This document shows, one piece after another, positions 42,150 through 53,926 of a stretch of DNA of 64,000 nucleotides. Source of the DNA: Dichetophora obliterata (taxonomy: Eukaryota > Arthropoda > Insecta > Diptera > Sciomyzidae). The notes beneath the pieces were generated by a model. That model saw only the letters and a list, made by a program, of their open reading frames with translations. It was not told where the DNA came from and ran no database searches. The first letter of the stretch is position 1. Every line of letters begins with the position of its first letter. The position numbers and the translations under genes are program-made. The DNA lies in contig OY986437.1 of NCBI GenBank assembly GCA_963920525.1, forward strand, positions 26,616,363 through 26,680,362, written 5' to 3'.

Positions 42150-43730
42150 ATATGTTCCTCACGTCAGTGCAGAAGTAGAAAAAAGTTTTTTTTTGTCTAC
42201 AAAAACATTTTGCCGGATAGTCGACGTTCTTCCAATTTTAATGACTTAAAAAATGTCCCTGTGTATACTGTAATGATATGTATAAAAATTATATAAAATC
42301 AGTTTTAGGTTTAATAATGTTTTATTTTTGAAGTTTTTTTTTATTTTTTTTTTTTATTTTTAATGTAATTTTTTGAGCTTTTAGGCAATTTTTGTAATTT
42401 TTTTGGTATTTTTGCAGTTTTTAGGTAATTTTTGTCATTTTTTGAGGTAATTTTTTGCAGTTTTTTTGGTCATCAAAATCCGAAGCCTGATCATAAAAAT
42501 AAAAAAAAACTCTGTCGAAACACTCATGCTTAACAGTATCTTTCCCGCAACTCCTTTTCCATATTTAAATAAGCTAACAATGCTCGGTTCGAAGATTCTA
42601 TCGCCATGTTTGAGGCGTCGTAAAATTTATAAAATTTTCGCTCGCTGAATAAATATTTCCTCATTTTTCTATAAGCGTGTTTTTTGCATTACTGCGCTTT
42701 TGCTTTACTTTTTTAAAACAAGTATATTAGCGCAGTAACGCATTTAGGTGCTTCAACTCAAAAGCGCAACGCAGCGCAGCGTTGCCCATGTCTACTGCAA
42801 CCACCCCTTAGAACCACAAACTGGAAAACGTTAATATTTTCAATAAAATTTGCTACAATGTCGTCTTTTCGGCTTATTAACACAGTTTTCTTCTCGAAAT
42901 GAGTTCAGGAGATAAGGCGCGAGTTGAACGCAGTATTTAGAAACAAAAAAATGTCCAAACGCTCCACTATACTGCATCCATCAACTATAACAAAAATACG
43001 AATTAAAAATAAAAATTCATGAAAATAAAGTAGTTACACTTTGAGCTCTCCTGTTAAATTTTCGAGATTAATCCGATTTTGTTCTGCTGCTCCTTATATT
43101 TAATTTGCTTAACTCAATAAATGAGACTGATAGATTTAGTGGTTAAGCCTTACATTAAGCAGCGACTAATTAAACCACTTGAGATATCCACTTATATTTC
43201 TCTTATTGAAAGAAATCATTATATTTTACTTTTGTTATTGTTTGTGATTATAAAAAGCAGAATATTTAATAAAATAAAATCTGAAAATAAGCAAAAATAA
43301 TTAATCCATCCAGATGAAGTGTCTGAAATTCTTGATGAGTTTTCCAAAGCAATTAATTTAAGTAAGTAGATTTACAGCATATCTAATAAATATTTCATGA
43401 AGCTCGAAGTTAAGCTACATAATTATACAAAACAATCATATTTGTTAACAGATTTTATCCGGTATTAAACATGTTTTTAACTAAAACTCTGCTTAAAATA
43501 TAATTTTTAGCCAGGTCAGGGAACTTCGCCTCGATTCTGCTCCAATTTTATCAATTTGATTCATCTACACTGAGCAAATAACTAGTTTGGTTTCATTAAG
43601 AAATGTATTGAGTTGAAGAAGCCTGTAACAATATTTATTGATTATTAACAAGCTTAAGTAAATATTACCAAGTAAAGTCGTAGCTTTTAAAACTCATGTA
43701 GGTTTTGATGATTTATGTTGGCATATTGCT
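42150..43730. other. AT-rich stretch, nothing recognised
   Basis: A slightly GC-richer part near 42730-42800 (GCGCAACGCAGCGCAGCG) stands out, but no gene or terminal repeat was identified. Confidence 0.4.
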
Positions 43731-43779
43731 TTGACTCTTATTCTTTTTCTGACACAAAAATTCAAACTGTGTCTTCATA

Positions 43780-44388
43780 TTGAGACCTCGGTGTTATTTT
43801 CTATGCAAAGTTTTCATGTCATGACCACGTCAACTTCCTAACTCCTAAGGCCTACTCTCTACTTGCGTTTATCCGAAGAAATTGCAATGACTTTTCTGAT
43901 CCACATACCGTAATAATGTTATTAAATGCGTTTGTGAGGTCTAGATTGGAGTATGCATCCATTGTTTGGAGCCCATATTATATGTCTACCTCTTTTAGAC
44001 TGGAAAGAATACAAAAAACTTCACGAGGTTTACCCTGAGGTCAATTAACTTTTGTGACCCACCCTATAACTCTCGTTTAATGCTCTTAGGACTTAAATTG
44101 CTTGATTCCAGGCGGAAAATTGCATCATTGATGATTATATATAATATTATCTCTGGATTAATTGACTTTCAATCTCTCTTGGAACTTATACCTTTTCATA
44201 TTCCATTAAGAAATCTAAGAATTTCCAAATTATTTTATGTAAAATATTGTAGAACTAACTATGTCTTAAATGAGCCAATTACAAGAGCCTTGTTACTGTT
44301 CAATAAATTGAATGAATCTAATGACTTTGATCTCTTTGTTCCGAAACAAAAGTTTGAGAATTTTGTCAATAGTATTTACTTAAACTAG
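43780..44388 (+). pseudogene. Non-LTR reverse transcriptase C-terminal relic
   Basis: The first part reads DLGVIFYAKFSCHDHVNFL, AYSLLAFIRRNCNDFSDPHT and LNAFVRSRLEYASIVWSPYY, then, after a stop at ~44036, YNSRLMLLGLKLLDSRRKIA and RTNYVLNEPITRALLLFNKL to the end at 44388. LGVxFxxxLxxxxH, RSRLEYASIVWSPYY and LLxLxxLxxRR are the thumb/post-RT blocks of Jockey/I-group non-LTR elements. It differs in sequence from both the 23.2-kb and the 36-kb relics, so three separate families are present. A short (CTAAA)n-like 3' tail lies at 44503-44525. Confidence 0.85.
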
Positions 44389-45019
44389 TCTTAAGATTAT
44401 ATCTTTACTATAAATTTTTAATTTTAGTTTCTTATGGGATAAATTTATATTCTAAATTTATATAGCCTATACGAATTTTTGCATTCACAGACTGCCAAAT
44501 AAACTAAACTATACTAAACTAAACATATCTTAAATTCCAATATTTTAGCTTTAGTATTTATTAAAAATATTAATTTATAATTTCTTAATCATAACCCAAC
44601 TCAGCTAATAAAACAATTGAATATAACTTGAGTTCAACAACAATTTAGACTTTATATTTCAGGGTAACCTTTTCACTTCAAGGTTAAATATGTATATCTA
44701 AGATAGTATGATATCCCAGTAGAGGAAGAAATCATTACTGAACTAGTTATATAATGATTACTTGGTAGTGGGAGGTGGTTTCCAAGTGGGCAATTGTAGG
44801 AGTCCAAAGGCGTTCAAGCAGGCCTGCGTTAGGTTTTAAAAGGCCTTCCACACTCCTTACAAACACCGTTTTATTGCTTGTATGAAATGGGAAAATTTGT
44901 CAAACTTCCGCTGTCCTTGCTCAAAAGAAACCTGCCAGAAGCGCTCTTTCGAGAAGTCATGTAAGAAAGAAAAGCAATATAAAAATCAACTTGAAATAAA
45001 AAATGACTAACAATTTCAG

Positions 45020-45085
45020 ATTTGAACCATGGTCCTCTCATGTGGCGGTCCGACATCTTACCTTTCCTTAACGTCTACCGTGGTT
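45020..45085 (-). other. tRNA-like sequence, possible SINE part
   Basis: On the minus strand, GGTAAGATGTCGGACCGCCA is followed by GAGAGGACCATGGTTCAAAT, the latter containing a good B-box (GGTTCAAATC). A stem ATGT...ACAT sits at the anticodon-arm position. No complete cloverleaf. Confidence 0.45.
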
Positions 45086-45128
45086 GTTAAAAATCAATTG
45101 CTTATTTTGCGTCAATACAAATGAAAGT

Positions 45129-45480
45129 AGACTTTTGGGAGCCCGGGTTCGAGACACAACTCAGAAAAAAAAATTTTTGTTTTTTTTTAAATCTAAATTT
45201 TTTTTACAAACTGTTTTGTGTATTTAAAATTATTTTTAATTTTTTTATAAATTTTCTTCATACAAAAATATAAGAAAAGACTTGGAGTTTTTTCATATAT
45301 TTTCATATAATTTAATATGTAATGTGATAGTTTTCGGGAGCCTGGGTTCGAAACCCAACTCGAGAAAAAAAAATTTTGTTGTTTTCTTTAAATCTACATT
45401 TTTTTACAAACTGTTCTGTGTATTTAAATTTTTTTTTAAGTTTTTTTGTCAATTTTTTCACATAAAATAATATGAAAAGA
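45129..45480. repeat. Tandem duplication (~213 bp) starting with a B-box-like motif
   Basis: Two copies begin at ~45137 and ~45350: GGGAGCCCGGGTTCGAGAC and GGGAGCCTGGGTTCGAAAC. Both run on through CAACTC(A/G)GAAAAAAAA, CAAACTGTT(T/C)TGTGTATT and T-rich sequence to ATAATATGAAAAGA-like words. GGTTCGARAC is a B-box-type sequence, suggesting a tRNA-derived origin. Confidence 0.75.
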
Positions 45481-45699
45481 ATCAGAATCTTCAAAAGGTA
45501 GGCCTTACAGAAGTACTCATCAATGCTGTGATCATGGAAGGTGTATTGACGCTAATAATAGCAGTGCTAGCGTGCCTTCTTTTGCGGATCACTCGCTAAA
45601 ATGCCCACTGGGTCTCTGCTAGATTACAACACACACAAATATGGCATTTTTTAACATGGGCTTGTCATAGGAGGTAATGTGTGGTGCTTACATCCAGCA

Positions 45700-45970
45700 T
45701 TACTTATAAGTCAAAGGTGAACTAATTATATACAATATTACCAATAATTCAGAGTATTACTAGTTACTATCTGCATTACCTATAAGTCAAAGGTCAACTT
45801 ATTGCCACCTGCATTGCCCATAAGTCAGAGATCAACTACTTACCACCTCCATTACCCATAACTCAGAGGTCAAATCCTTACCTCCAGTATTACCTATACG
45901 TCAGAGGATAACACATTACCTCTCATGTTGCTTGTGTGTCAGAATGTAACCCATTACCTCCAGTATAACT
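45700..45970. repeat. Minisatellite, ~38-48-bp unit, about six copies
   Basis: Units follow the pattern CATTACCTATAAGTCAGAGG, then TCAAC...TTACCACCT. Recognisable units begin near 45699, 45772, 45810, 45850, 45886 and 45924. They decay into CAAAGAGTAACTACTT words at 45970-46035. Confidence 0.85.
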
Positions 45971-46593
45971 CAAAGAGTAACTACTTCTACTACAAGACAA
46001 ACTACAAGAGTAATTACCTCAAAGAGTAACTACTTAGATTTATTTCTGCTAAAAAGAGTGCACGTTGTTTTGTTTTGATTCAGTTGAAATTAATTTTTTA
46101 TTAATACATTATGCCTAGACACATATAGAATTAAATCAAAAAATTTTTAAAAAATAAAAAAAAATAAAGTTTAATACAAAATCTTAAAAAATTAAAAAAA
46201 ATCCAAAAATGCATTTTTATATTAAGAAATTTCAAATTTTTAAATAGATCATAAAAAAAAATTAAAAGTCATTAAACATCTCAATTACAAATTAATAAAA
46301 GCTAGTCTTATTTTAATGAAGCATTTTTTTTTTTGATACTTTGATTTTTAATGAAAACAGTTTTATAATTTTTGAAGCCCCTTTTTAGTTATATTTCAAA
46401 TTTCTCCTTTGTATAGCCCTCCTTTAAAAGTGTACCTGTAATTAAATATATGTAACACTAATTTCGAAGAAATCATTTGAGTTGACATTGCACGTTGAAA
46501 AAAAAGTAATAAACATCCACCCAGTAAACTTGAAGCAATTGTTGCCATAAAGCACTTGGACTTCGATTTTGAGATCCCTGAACTTGTCTTTAA

Positions 46594-46876
46594 CCCTAGA
46601 AAGATAATCTGCGTCAAATTTACGCATGCGTGTACGAATTATTTTTGTTACTTATAGAAGAGGTTTGAAGTTTTTGTTTTTTTTTTTTAATGAATAAATA
46701 AATATAAACACATAAATTGTGATATTTATTGTTATACCTATGTGCACATATATAAAAATGGTCCATTTATTCAAATCAATAAATAAGGCTTGACGTTGTA
46801 GCTAGTTAAAACGCATGCGTCAATTTGACGCATGATTATCTTTTACGTACATCACAATATGATTATCTTTCTAGGG
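46594..46876. mobile_element. 283-bp piggyBac-derived MITE
   Basis: It is flanked by TTAA (46590-46593 and 46877-46880). Both ends start CCCTAGAAAGATAATC. Just inside the left end is GCGTCAAATTTACGCATG; inside the right end (complement) are ATATTGTGATGTACGT, AGATAATCATGCGTC and TTGACGCATG. These match, base for base over most of their length and in the same asymmetric order, the terminal and internal repeats I know from the original Trichoplusia piggyBac. The remaining interior (TTTATTTATT..., CTTCTATAAGTAACAAAA) also resembles that element's 3' sub-terminal sequence. No transposase. Confidence 0.92.
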
Positions 46877-47589
46877 TTAATGGATAATTTTAAAAAGAAA
46901 ATTTATAATTTCTACAATTCATAAATTTTCAGAAACTTCTGAGAAATTACTAGTGTCTGCGGAAAGCTTCAAAATATATATTTTTCTTAACTTGTCGAAC
47001 TAAATTTCTTTTGCGTATGCCATTATTATAATAGTAAACAAATAATTATTTATTTTATAAAAAGATATAAAAATAATTTTATTTTAGTTTTCCAATTACA
47101 CTTACCATATTTATTTTTGTTAAAATGTTTTTTTTTTATTTCGCTTTATGGTATAAACTTGATCAACCGAACGCATGGAAATCACTTTGAGCACTAAAGA
47201 TCTAGAAATTGCACTTTGCGCATCGAAACCGGTCTCAAAACAGAGCAATAATTGAAAGCGCATTTTTTTACTCTCTTATTTTTGTTGTTTTTGTTTTGAA
47301 GAGACAAAAAACATTTTTTAAGTTTGAAAACATGAGGTAACATAACAAAAAAAAAAGTATTTTTGTTGTTAAATTATTAGCTTAGGTTATTTATTTTCAA
47401 ATCGTAAGCGAGGACCTAAGATTTTGAGTTGATAGGCTACATTCACGACTGTTGTTACGGGGCATTTTATTTGGCATTATTTATTTACAAATTGTAAGCG
47501 AAGGCGTAATGACATATGCTTACAGGATAACTACTTACTGAGCTAGTTATGGCAGTAAGGACTTCTCATTTTCCCACTGGGATATTACC

Positions 47590-49480
47590 ATATAAAACTA
47601 CTTTATAAAAGATAATTTCAAAATAAAAAAAACAAAAAAAAAACAGAAAAAAATTAAGGCAATATATGAGTCGATTATTTTGAAGATTAGTTTGAAAGAA
47701 TTATGAAATGACTGCAGTTTTTATTTTAAAGCTACTTCTTACTATATCGTAAAACTCTTTTGTGGTATTTAAAGACAATAATGTGCAAGTTTTGGCAAGC
47801 TGTTTCCTTGAAAATATCAAAATCCCTGCCAAATTTCTGATTTAATGCTCTTATTATTCTAATGACCGCTTTTTAAAATATCTTGAGCTACACAGATTAA
47901 ATTCATTTACTTGGCCTTCCACTTTCGTAACGTTAGAAAATGCAATAAGTGTGGATCAAGTTACATATTGCTGAAAAATTTTTCCATAACATCTTTCCTT
48001 GAACACAGTTCAAGCATTGTAAGGACGTTTATATAATTCTGCTCTGCCAGTTTCTTGACGAATTTTAAACTTATACTTTGTATACTAATACTTTATATAT
48101 TATTACGATGTCAATTCTTTCTATTGCCTTTTTTAATTTTGTCTAGCGTTTGACGTTGCTTATAAAAGCATTATTTTCTAATAATTAATCAAATTCTTGA
48201 ATCAAGCAAAATAATGTTTCAATAAAAGAAAATTATTTCGCTTCGTGTAAGGATAAAAATATCAAAAGCTTCCCTAATCATGGCATTTTTTACATCTCTT
48301 TCAGTAACTAATGGCAAATAGTTAAGCTACTCTGAGTAGGATTCCCAGATCAGAAGAATTTTGCTTACGTGGCAAAAACATTCAAACTTATCTGAATTTT
48401 TTGTTACATAATCGTGACTCAACAATAAGTAAGGCAATTATCAAAATAGCCCTTAGTGTTTTTTTTTTAAGTTTTAGCATTTAAATGGTTATCACTCAGG
48501 ATTATCGCTTGCATCCATATTTTCAATGTACTAGAATTTTTTTCTTAATTAATATCTGAGTTTCATGTTTATATATATTTTTTTCAAGAGTGATTTTCAT
48601 CAGTTTTTTTATTACATTTGTTAATTTTTTTACATGTATAGAGGATTTTATTGCATAAGCTGCACCATGGTTCTTTTTTTTTTTTTTTGTAGAGTACTTA
48701 AAATGATTTTTAATGGTGTAGCTGTCGATGATGTTGTTCTTCATTATTATGAAAAAATTTTTGTATATTTCATGATTCTATAGAACGCATGTACATTTAA
48801 AAATGTATATTAAAAAAGTTCAACAAAACAAAACAAAACTCAATCCAATGTCAACACAAAAAACTCGAAAATTTGCATGTCAAGTTTGAAATCAGTTAAA
48901 AAAAATAGCAGGCTTGGCATGATAACCAGCCAACCCCGCAAGCCAACACGAAGACGATGAAGAGCAAGCGAAGAATAACAGTGAAATACACAAGAGCAAG
49001 TCACTGCCAAGTCCATTACTAGGTCATAGCCAGGCTAAGGAAAAAATGATTATTTTTTAATATATATTTTCTTGTTTTAAATTTACTATGTATTTAGTAC
49101 ACACCACAAAAACATTAAAAAGCCTACAAAGATGCTGTTTAAAAGGTCAGAAATAAAAGCACCAGAAATAAAAAAAAAATAAGAATAACAACGACTTTAA
49201 CACATCAACATCAGGGCTCGATTTGTGGACCTCATCAGGTACTCAATGCAAGCAGGTGCAAAAGCAGCAACACACATAATTGCAATAAAAGCATTGCAGC
49301 AATAATAAATGCATTTTTAAATTGCTGTTGATTTACTTTTTCAACCTGCCTTAGTTTTTGCTCTTAACTGAAAGAAACATTACCACATGAGCCTTTTTTT
49401 TCTTTCTGCCAAGACTTATTTACATGCATTCGAAAATAAATGTTGATAAATTATTTTATTATTATTTTTTTTTTTTGCCA
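47590..49480. other. AT-rich stretch, nothing recognised
   Basis: Poly-T runs near 48670 and small, unrecognised frames. The 48900-49030 part (CCAGCCAACCCCGCAAGCCA) is less AT-rich, but without open frame or repeats. Confidence 0.4.
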
Positions 49481-49601
49481 CTCCTCGCAGTCTCTGTGTC
49501 GAGTTCAAGTTGTTTCCGGTGTTGCTGCTGCCGGTGACGATAATATCGGTATATCACCGATATCAAGGCATCAATAAATCCTTCAATAAACAGTTAACAA
49601 A

Positions 49602-49664
49602 ATGCTGCGTTCGACACGGTTACAACACATAGCATTCGGTCATTGGCTTAAATTTTGGTTGAAG
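49602..49664 (+). CDS. Candidate first coding exon of an unidentified host gene
   Basis: ATG in AACAAAATGC context, a good fly start context, opens a 21-codon frame (MLRSTRLQHIAFGHW...). It ends exactly at AAG|GTAACA, a plausible phase-0 splice donor. The ~120 bp upstream are markedly GC-richer than the surroundings (GTTGCTGCTGCCGGTGACG), as expected for a transcribed leader. The peptide is basic at the start with a Trp/Phe-rich end and could be the beginning of a signal anchor. No downstream exon is recognisable in this window, so the rest would be far away or the call is wrong. Gene identity unknown. Confidence 0.4.
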
Positions 49665-49669
49665 GTAAC

Positions 49670-50430
49670 ATGCTACGCTTTTGTAAGGATATGTAAAGTT
49701 TTACTTGAATTATTGAATATATCAATTTGTTTAAGTCATAAAGAAGCAATGAAGTGTTCTTGAAAATATAGGTCACTGTGCTTTTTTAACATTCACATTC
49801 TATGTCTGAGAATAATTTACATTCTCTTCTGTGACATTGAAAACTCAAAAAACATATGGAGTTTTATGCATTAAACAAAGTTTTAACTTTTAATTATTTA
49901 TTTAAACTCTCGGATAACTTATTTTATTGTTTATAAATACACAAATTGTAGGTAGCATTGCAAAAATGATTATATTGTATTATTGGCACTTACGAACGTG
50001 ACAGGAGTACGAAAGCGAAACATGCAAATAATTACCCATTGTAATCTATTGAGCAATGTTTTAAAGGAAATGAACTGATTTTTGAGATATAAAAAAAAAA
50101 TTATTTTTGATTGATGAGAAGTTTGGTGTCTACAATTTCTCAAAACACATACCCTGTTATTCGAATTATTTTAATTTTGAACATTTTTACGTGTGGCGTT
50201 AAAACGCCAAAATTAAACATACCTAGATTTTATTTTAAGCTATTGAATAGATTTTTGCAATATACGCGATATGTTATAATATGATTCGACAAAGTTAAGC
50301 GCCTTTATTTTACAGAAGCTGTCAAATTCTGTAAAATAAAACCACAAAAATTTTACTTAAGTACACCCTTACACCTGATACATAATTGTTTAAGGGTTGT
50401 ATAGTCAAGGACAATTGTAAATAGAAATAA
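49670..50430. other. AT-rich stretch, nothing recognised
   Basis: If the candidate exon at 49602 is real, this would be the start of its first intron. A small inverted pair lies at 50310-50345 (ATTTTACAGAAGCTGTCAAA / TTCTGTAAAATAAAA). Confidence 0.35.
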
Positions 50431-50444
50431 ATGTTACGTGACTA

Positions 50445-53079
50445 AGGGCGCGCTTATAGTGCCAGCTGGTTGCTGGGCCGGACTGAGCTGGAAACGCGTC
50501 CTGCCAAAAGCAGCTGGAAGTGCGTATAGTGCGCGCTTGTCGCTGGTGACTTGTTTCAGCTGGTTTTTGACTATTTTAGGATTGTTTGTATGTATATTAG
50601 TTTTTTTTTTTTTTTGTTAATTTTTGCAACCGAAGTTTAAAAAAAGCCACATGATTTCGTTCATTCATTTTGCTTTCCTCAAACCAGCGGATAACAAGTG
50701 CAGAGACGAAAATGCGAAAAACACTGCTAAAACGCACTTCCTGCAACTTCAAGTCGTTGCAAGTCACTTGAGGTACCAGCTTGTTTCGACTTTTTTCTCA
50801 AGTGTTTTCTGCTTGTATTTTTATTTCAAATTTTTTTTAGACAAAAAGAAAGATCGTAGAAAGAACGCACATTAAAAAAACGTACATCAGCTGCTGGCCC
50901 TGATTTTTTGATGCTATGACTCAGCTAAAACGCACTTCAAGCCGCATGAAGCCACTTGATCATCCAACTGGTTTAAACTTTTTTAAATTTTTTCTTTAGG
51001 TTTTGTTTTTGTTGTATTCTTTTTGATTTTGCAACAAAGCAAAACAAAACTAATCTAAACAAAGTTGTTACCATGTTGCTGCTATTTTTGTTTGTGCACA
51101 AAATTAAATGGAAATTGTGCACTATTCCGCACATAAAAAAATTTGATAATCTTCGATTCTCTGTTTTAAATGAAACGCACTTGCAGCCGCTAATCGACAA
51201 ATTGCTCCACCGGCTGGTTTGGCTTTTTTCACTATTTCTCTTTTTGTTTTCTGTGTGCAACAGTTGATGGAAATTTATATTCGTTTCTTCTTTATAATGC
51301 TGTAGCTTCTGTGCGTATTTTTTGCAGGCAAGAAAATACAGCATAACAACCAGGGCTGCTGATGATCAATTTAACCCATTTTGCAACCGACTCCCCCCAA
51401 AAAATATATTTCCTAAAAACAGTCTTTATTCAGTAAACATTGTAATAAGTAAGATTTTTAAGCCCATATGCAAACATTTACAAAAAATTTGACAAAACAT
51501 TTTTAAAAAATAACATGAAAACATAATATGAAATAAGTTATTAGAAACGACTAGAATAAATCCTTTTAAAAGTTAATTATAAACATGTTTTAAAATGGTT
51601 TACTTCTTCTTAAAGCATTTCAAGCATTTTTGTATTATTGACTTTTTTATTAAAGCTATACACATTAAGGGTGCCTTTATTTTTCTAAATTACTTTTCTT
51701 AAGATGGATGGCAGAAAAATCGTTCCTTTTGATGTTAAAACAATAAAAATATCAAATTGTAAGTATTAGGAAATTATTTATCCGACCATCAAAGCGATTT
51801 AAATTTGAAATTGAAAAACATATGAACATTTTTTTTTACTTTTTACATATTACTCGATTGTTTGCACATAAAACCTTATTTTGTGCCTAGAACTGATATG
51901 CACTTTGTTTGTTATTAAATTGTAAAAAATTTTTATTTTTCTTGTTGTAGGAAAACAAACTTTAAAATTCATTTTTAAAAACATTGCCATAAAATGCTGT
52001 CGAAATGTTTTCAGAAAAAAATTTAATTAAAATACAAAAAATTGTGTGATTACATTGAATAACTTGGTCGTTAGGAAATTTTTTGCTAGAAGTGTAACAT
52101 TTTGTAAATTTCGAGTTTAGGTATTTTTACGAAAAAAATCCTAAAAAATCCAAAAATGCTGAGTTTAAAAAAACGGGTGACTCTGGCATAGTCAAGCTAT
52201 TTTGTGCAAAAAACTACAAAAACCAAAATTCGGATGAAAAAGTTATAGCCGTTGAAACTTGATTTTTTGATTGATTCCCAGAGTTCCTATTTTAAAAACG
52301 GAGTGACAAAGTTAATATAGCCATTACGCAGTACGCGTGGGGATTAAAAAAAAGTAAACTTCTTGTAATCACTTCTTGTGATCGTAAATTAGCTGATTAA
52401 ATCAGTCAAAGCGAATGCCAAAAATGCAAAGCTGAAGAAATGCATGTTGCCAACAAAGGTTTTTGATCCAATGGGAATGTTCAGCAATAAAGAAACTTAG
52501 CAAAAGTTTCTTAGCATATTATAACAGAAAATTTTGAATTTGCTATGATTTTTAAATGAATTTAGAAACAGAAGTAAAATTGAACTAGTTCCCCCCAAAA
52601 ATTAACTCATTCCCCCACTCCCCCCGAGTTGGCAACTCTGATAACAACTAAGCGCAATTTCGAGTTCTTGTGTGTTTATTACTTTTCTTGTTGGTATTCT
52701 TTGTTGCTATCATGCCTTCTTTGTTTCCTTGAATGAATGAATTCAAGAAAATACAGAATCGATAGCGATGCTTGCAGTCAAGTGTGCTCATAGTTGCAAA
52801 TTGTTTTCCTTGTTTTTTTTTTCCATTTCATGTTATTTAACGAAAGTAATAAGCAAGCAACGTGTAAAATGAATCAAAACACATGCAAATCGTGCGAGCG
52901 AGCGAGAAAGCAACATTCGGGAAGATGGAAACCAGCGCACAAGTCACTTGAAGTTGCCAGCTCGGCTGGCAATATACGCACTTTGAGCTTGTTACATATG
53001 ATTGTATGTGCAGCGTTTTGCAGCTTTCCTTCTCGGTTCGGTTCGGTCCAGCAACAAGTCGCCACTATAAACGCGCCCT
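50445..53079. mobile_element. Element with AGGGCGCG inverted ends and repeated subterminal blocks
   Basis: AGGGCGCGCTTATAGTG (50445) faces the complement of the right end (AGGGCGCGTTTATAGTG, 53079), continuing with GTTGCTGG(G/A)CCG. A second inverted pair, GTGCGTATAGTGCGCG and GCAATATACGCAC, lies ~70-100 bp in. AAACGCACTT-plus-CCAGCTGG/CAACTGG blocks recur at about 50500, 50730, 50930 and 51175, forming diverged subterminal repeats. Without the nested hAT element it is ~1.34 kb. No target duplication was identified. Confidence 0.75.
51351..52640. mobile_element. Non-autonomous hAT element, 1290 bp, nested, with 8-bp duplication
   Basis: The ends CAGGGCTGCTGATG and, on the complement, CAGAGTTGCCAACTC are flanked by the perfect 8-bp duplication ATAACAAC (51343-51350 and 52641-52648). 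Unusual CCCCCC runs (ACTCCCCCCAAAAAA at 51390, TTCCCCCCAAAAATT and ACTCCCCCCGAG near 52590-52625) lie near both ends. No coding capacity was recognised. It lies inside the AGGGCGCG element and is therefore younger. Confidence 0.9.
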
Positions 53080-53089
53080 AAAGCTTTGT

Positions 53090-53925
53090 ACAGATTATAT
53101 ATTGTCTTAATTTTATAACATACCACACATAAAATAAAGATAAGCAATTTGTTGAGTCTGTCCTTAGCGATGATTACGAACGAAACCATGAACAAAAAAA
53201 TGTACAGATTCCATTCAATGTTGCAGAGGTATCTGCTTATTGAGCATGATTATGATTTGATTCTTATGAATATTATAACCTGCAAGTTTTATAAAAAATG
53301 TTTTAAGAAATGTGAAGAGTGCTGCATATTAAAAATGCCCTTTCAAAAGAAAATAGGTGTTTATGACATTTTTACCCCTACTTCATTGGTTGTTTTAATT
53401 GTTGTTTTATTGAGACTTCAATCAATATAATCATAAGCCTGGTTCATTTTCCCTAAACGTTGAAATTTTAAAGGACGTGCCGCTTTTCTTAAACTATTAA
53501 ATCCAAATTGAAAACTAATCCTCGAAAATTTAATAATTGTCATGGATGTCCGCAGGATGTGTTCTAGGGAAGGGTAAAGACATAAAGGAGTCTAGAATGC
53601 ACGTAAAGAAAATGTTACCTGTCTTTGAAGATTATTGGTACTAATTTTGTACGAAATATTTTTAAATTTAATTTTATTTTTTGTCATGTAATTTATTTTA
53701 ATAATTTTTTTTCAAAAGCAAATATTCTTAGTAGTTTAGTAAATTAAATAATGTAAGGTCTCCTATACCTTAAAATGAAATCGCATCAATTACTATTGAG
53801 CCCCCAAGTGTTCAACTTCTCAAATAAGAACACAAAAATTTCCCTTCAACTTAAATTTTGAACTGAATTGAGACCTATGCTTCGATAATATAATGATATA
53901 GATAATAAGGATATAGATAATATAA
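53090..53925. other. AT-rich stretch, nothing recognised
   Basis: The 93-codon frame at 53149-53430 is Cys/Lys-rich but matches no family I know. Confidence 0.4.
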
Positions 53926-53926
53926 G

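Larger units (their letters stand above)
44711..47585. mobile_element. Candidate 2.9-kb element with ATATCCCAGT inverted ends
   Basis: ATATCCCAGTAG at 44711 faces the complement of 47574-47585 (ATATCCCAGTGG). A second shared block, ACTGAACTAGTTAT / ACTGAGCTAGTTAT, is ~25-40 bp inside each end. No clear target duplication. The interior holds tRNA-like repeats, a minisatellite and a piggyBac MITE, but no transposase. It may be a carrier element or two related solo ends. Confidence 0.5.

Noticed and set aside
45700..45970. CRISPR-like array (short repeats at regular spacing)
   Set aside because: Units are diverged over their full length without distinct spacers, and the DNA is eukaryotic; it is a minisatellite.
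50445..53079. hAT assignment for the AGGGCGCG element
   Set aside because: The termini are hAT-like, but no 8-bp duplication could be aligned at any tested boundary.
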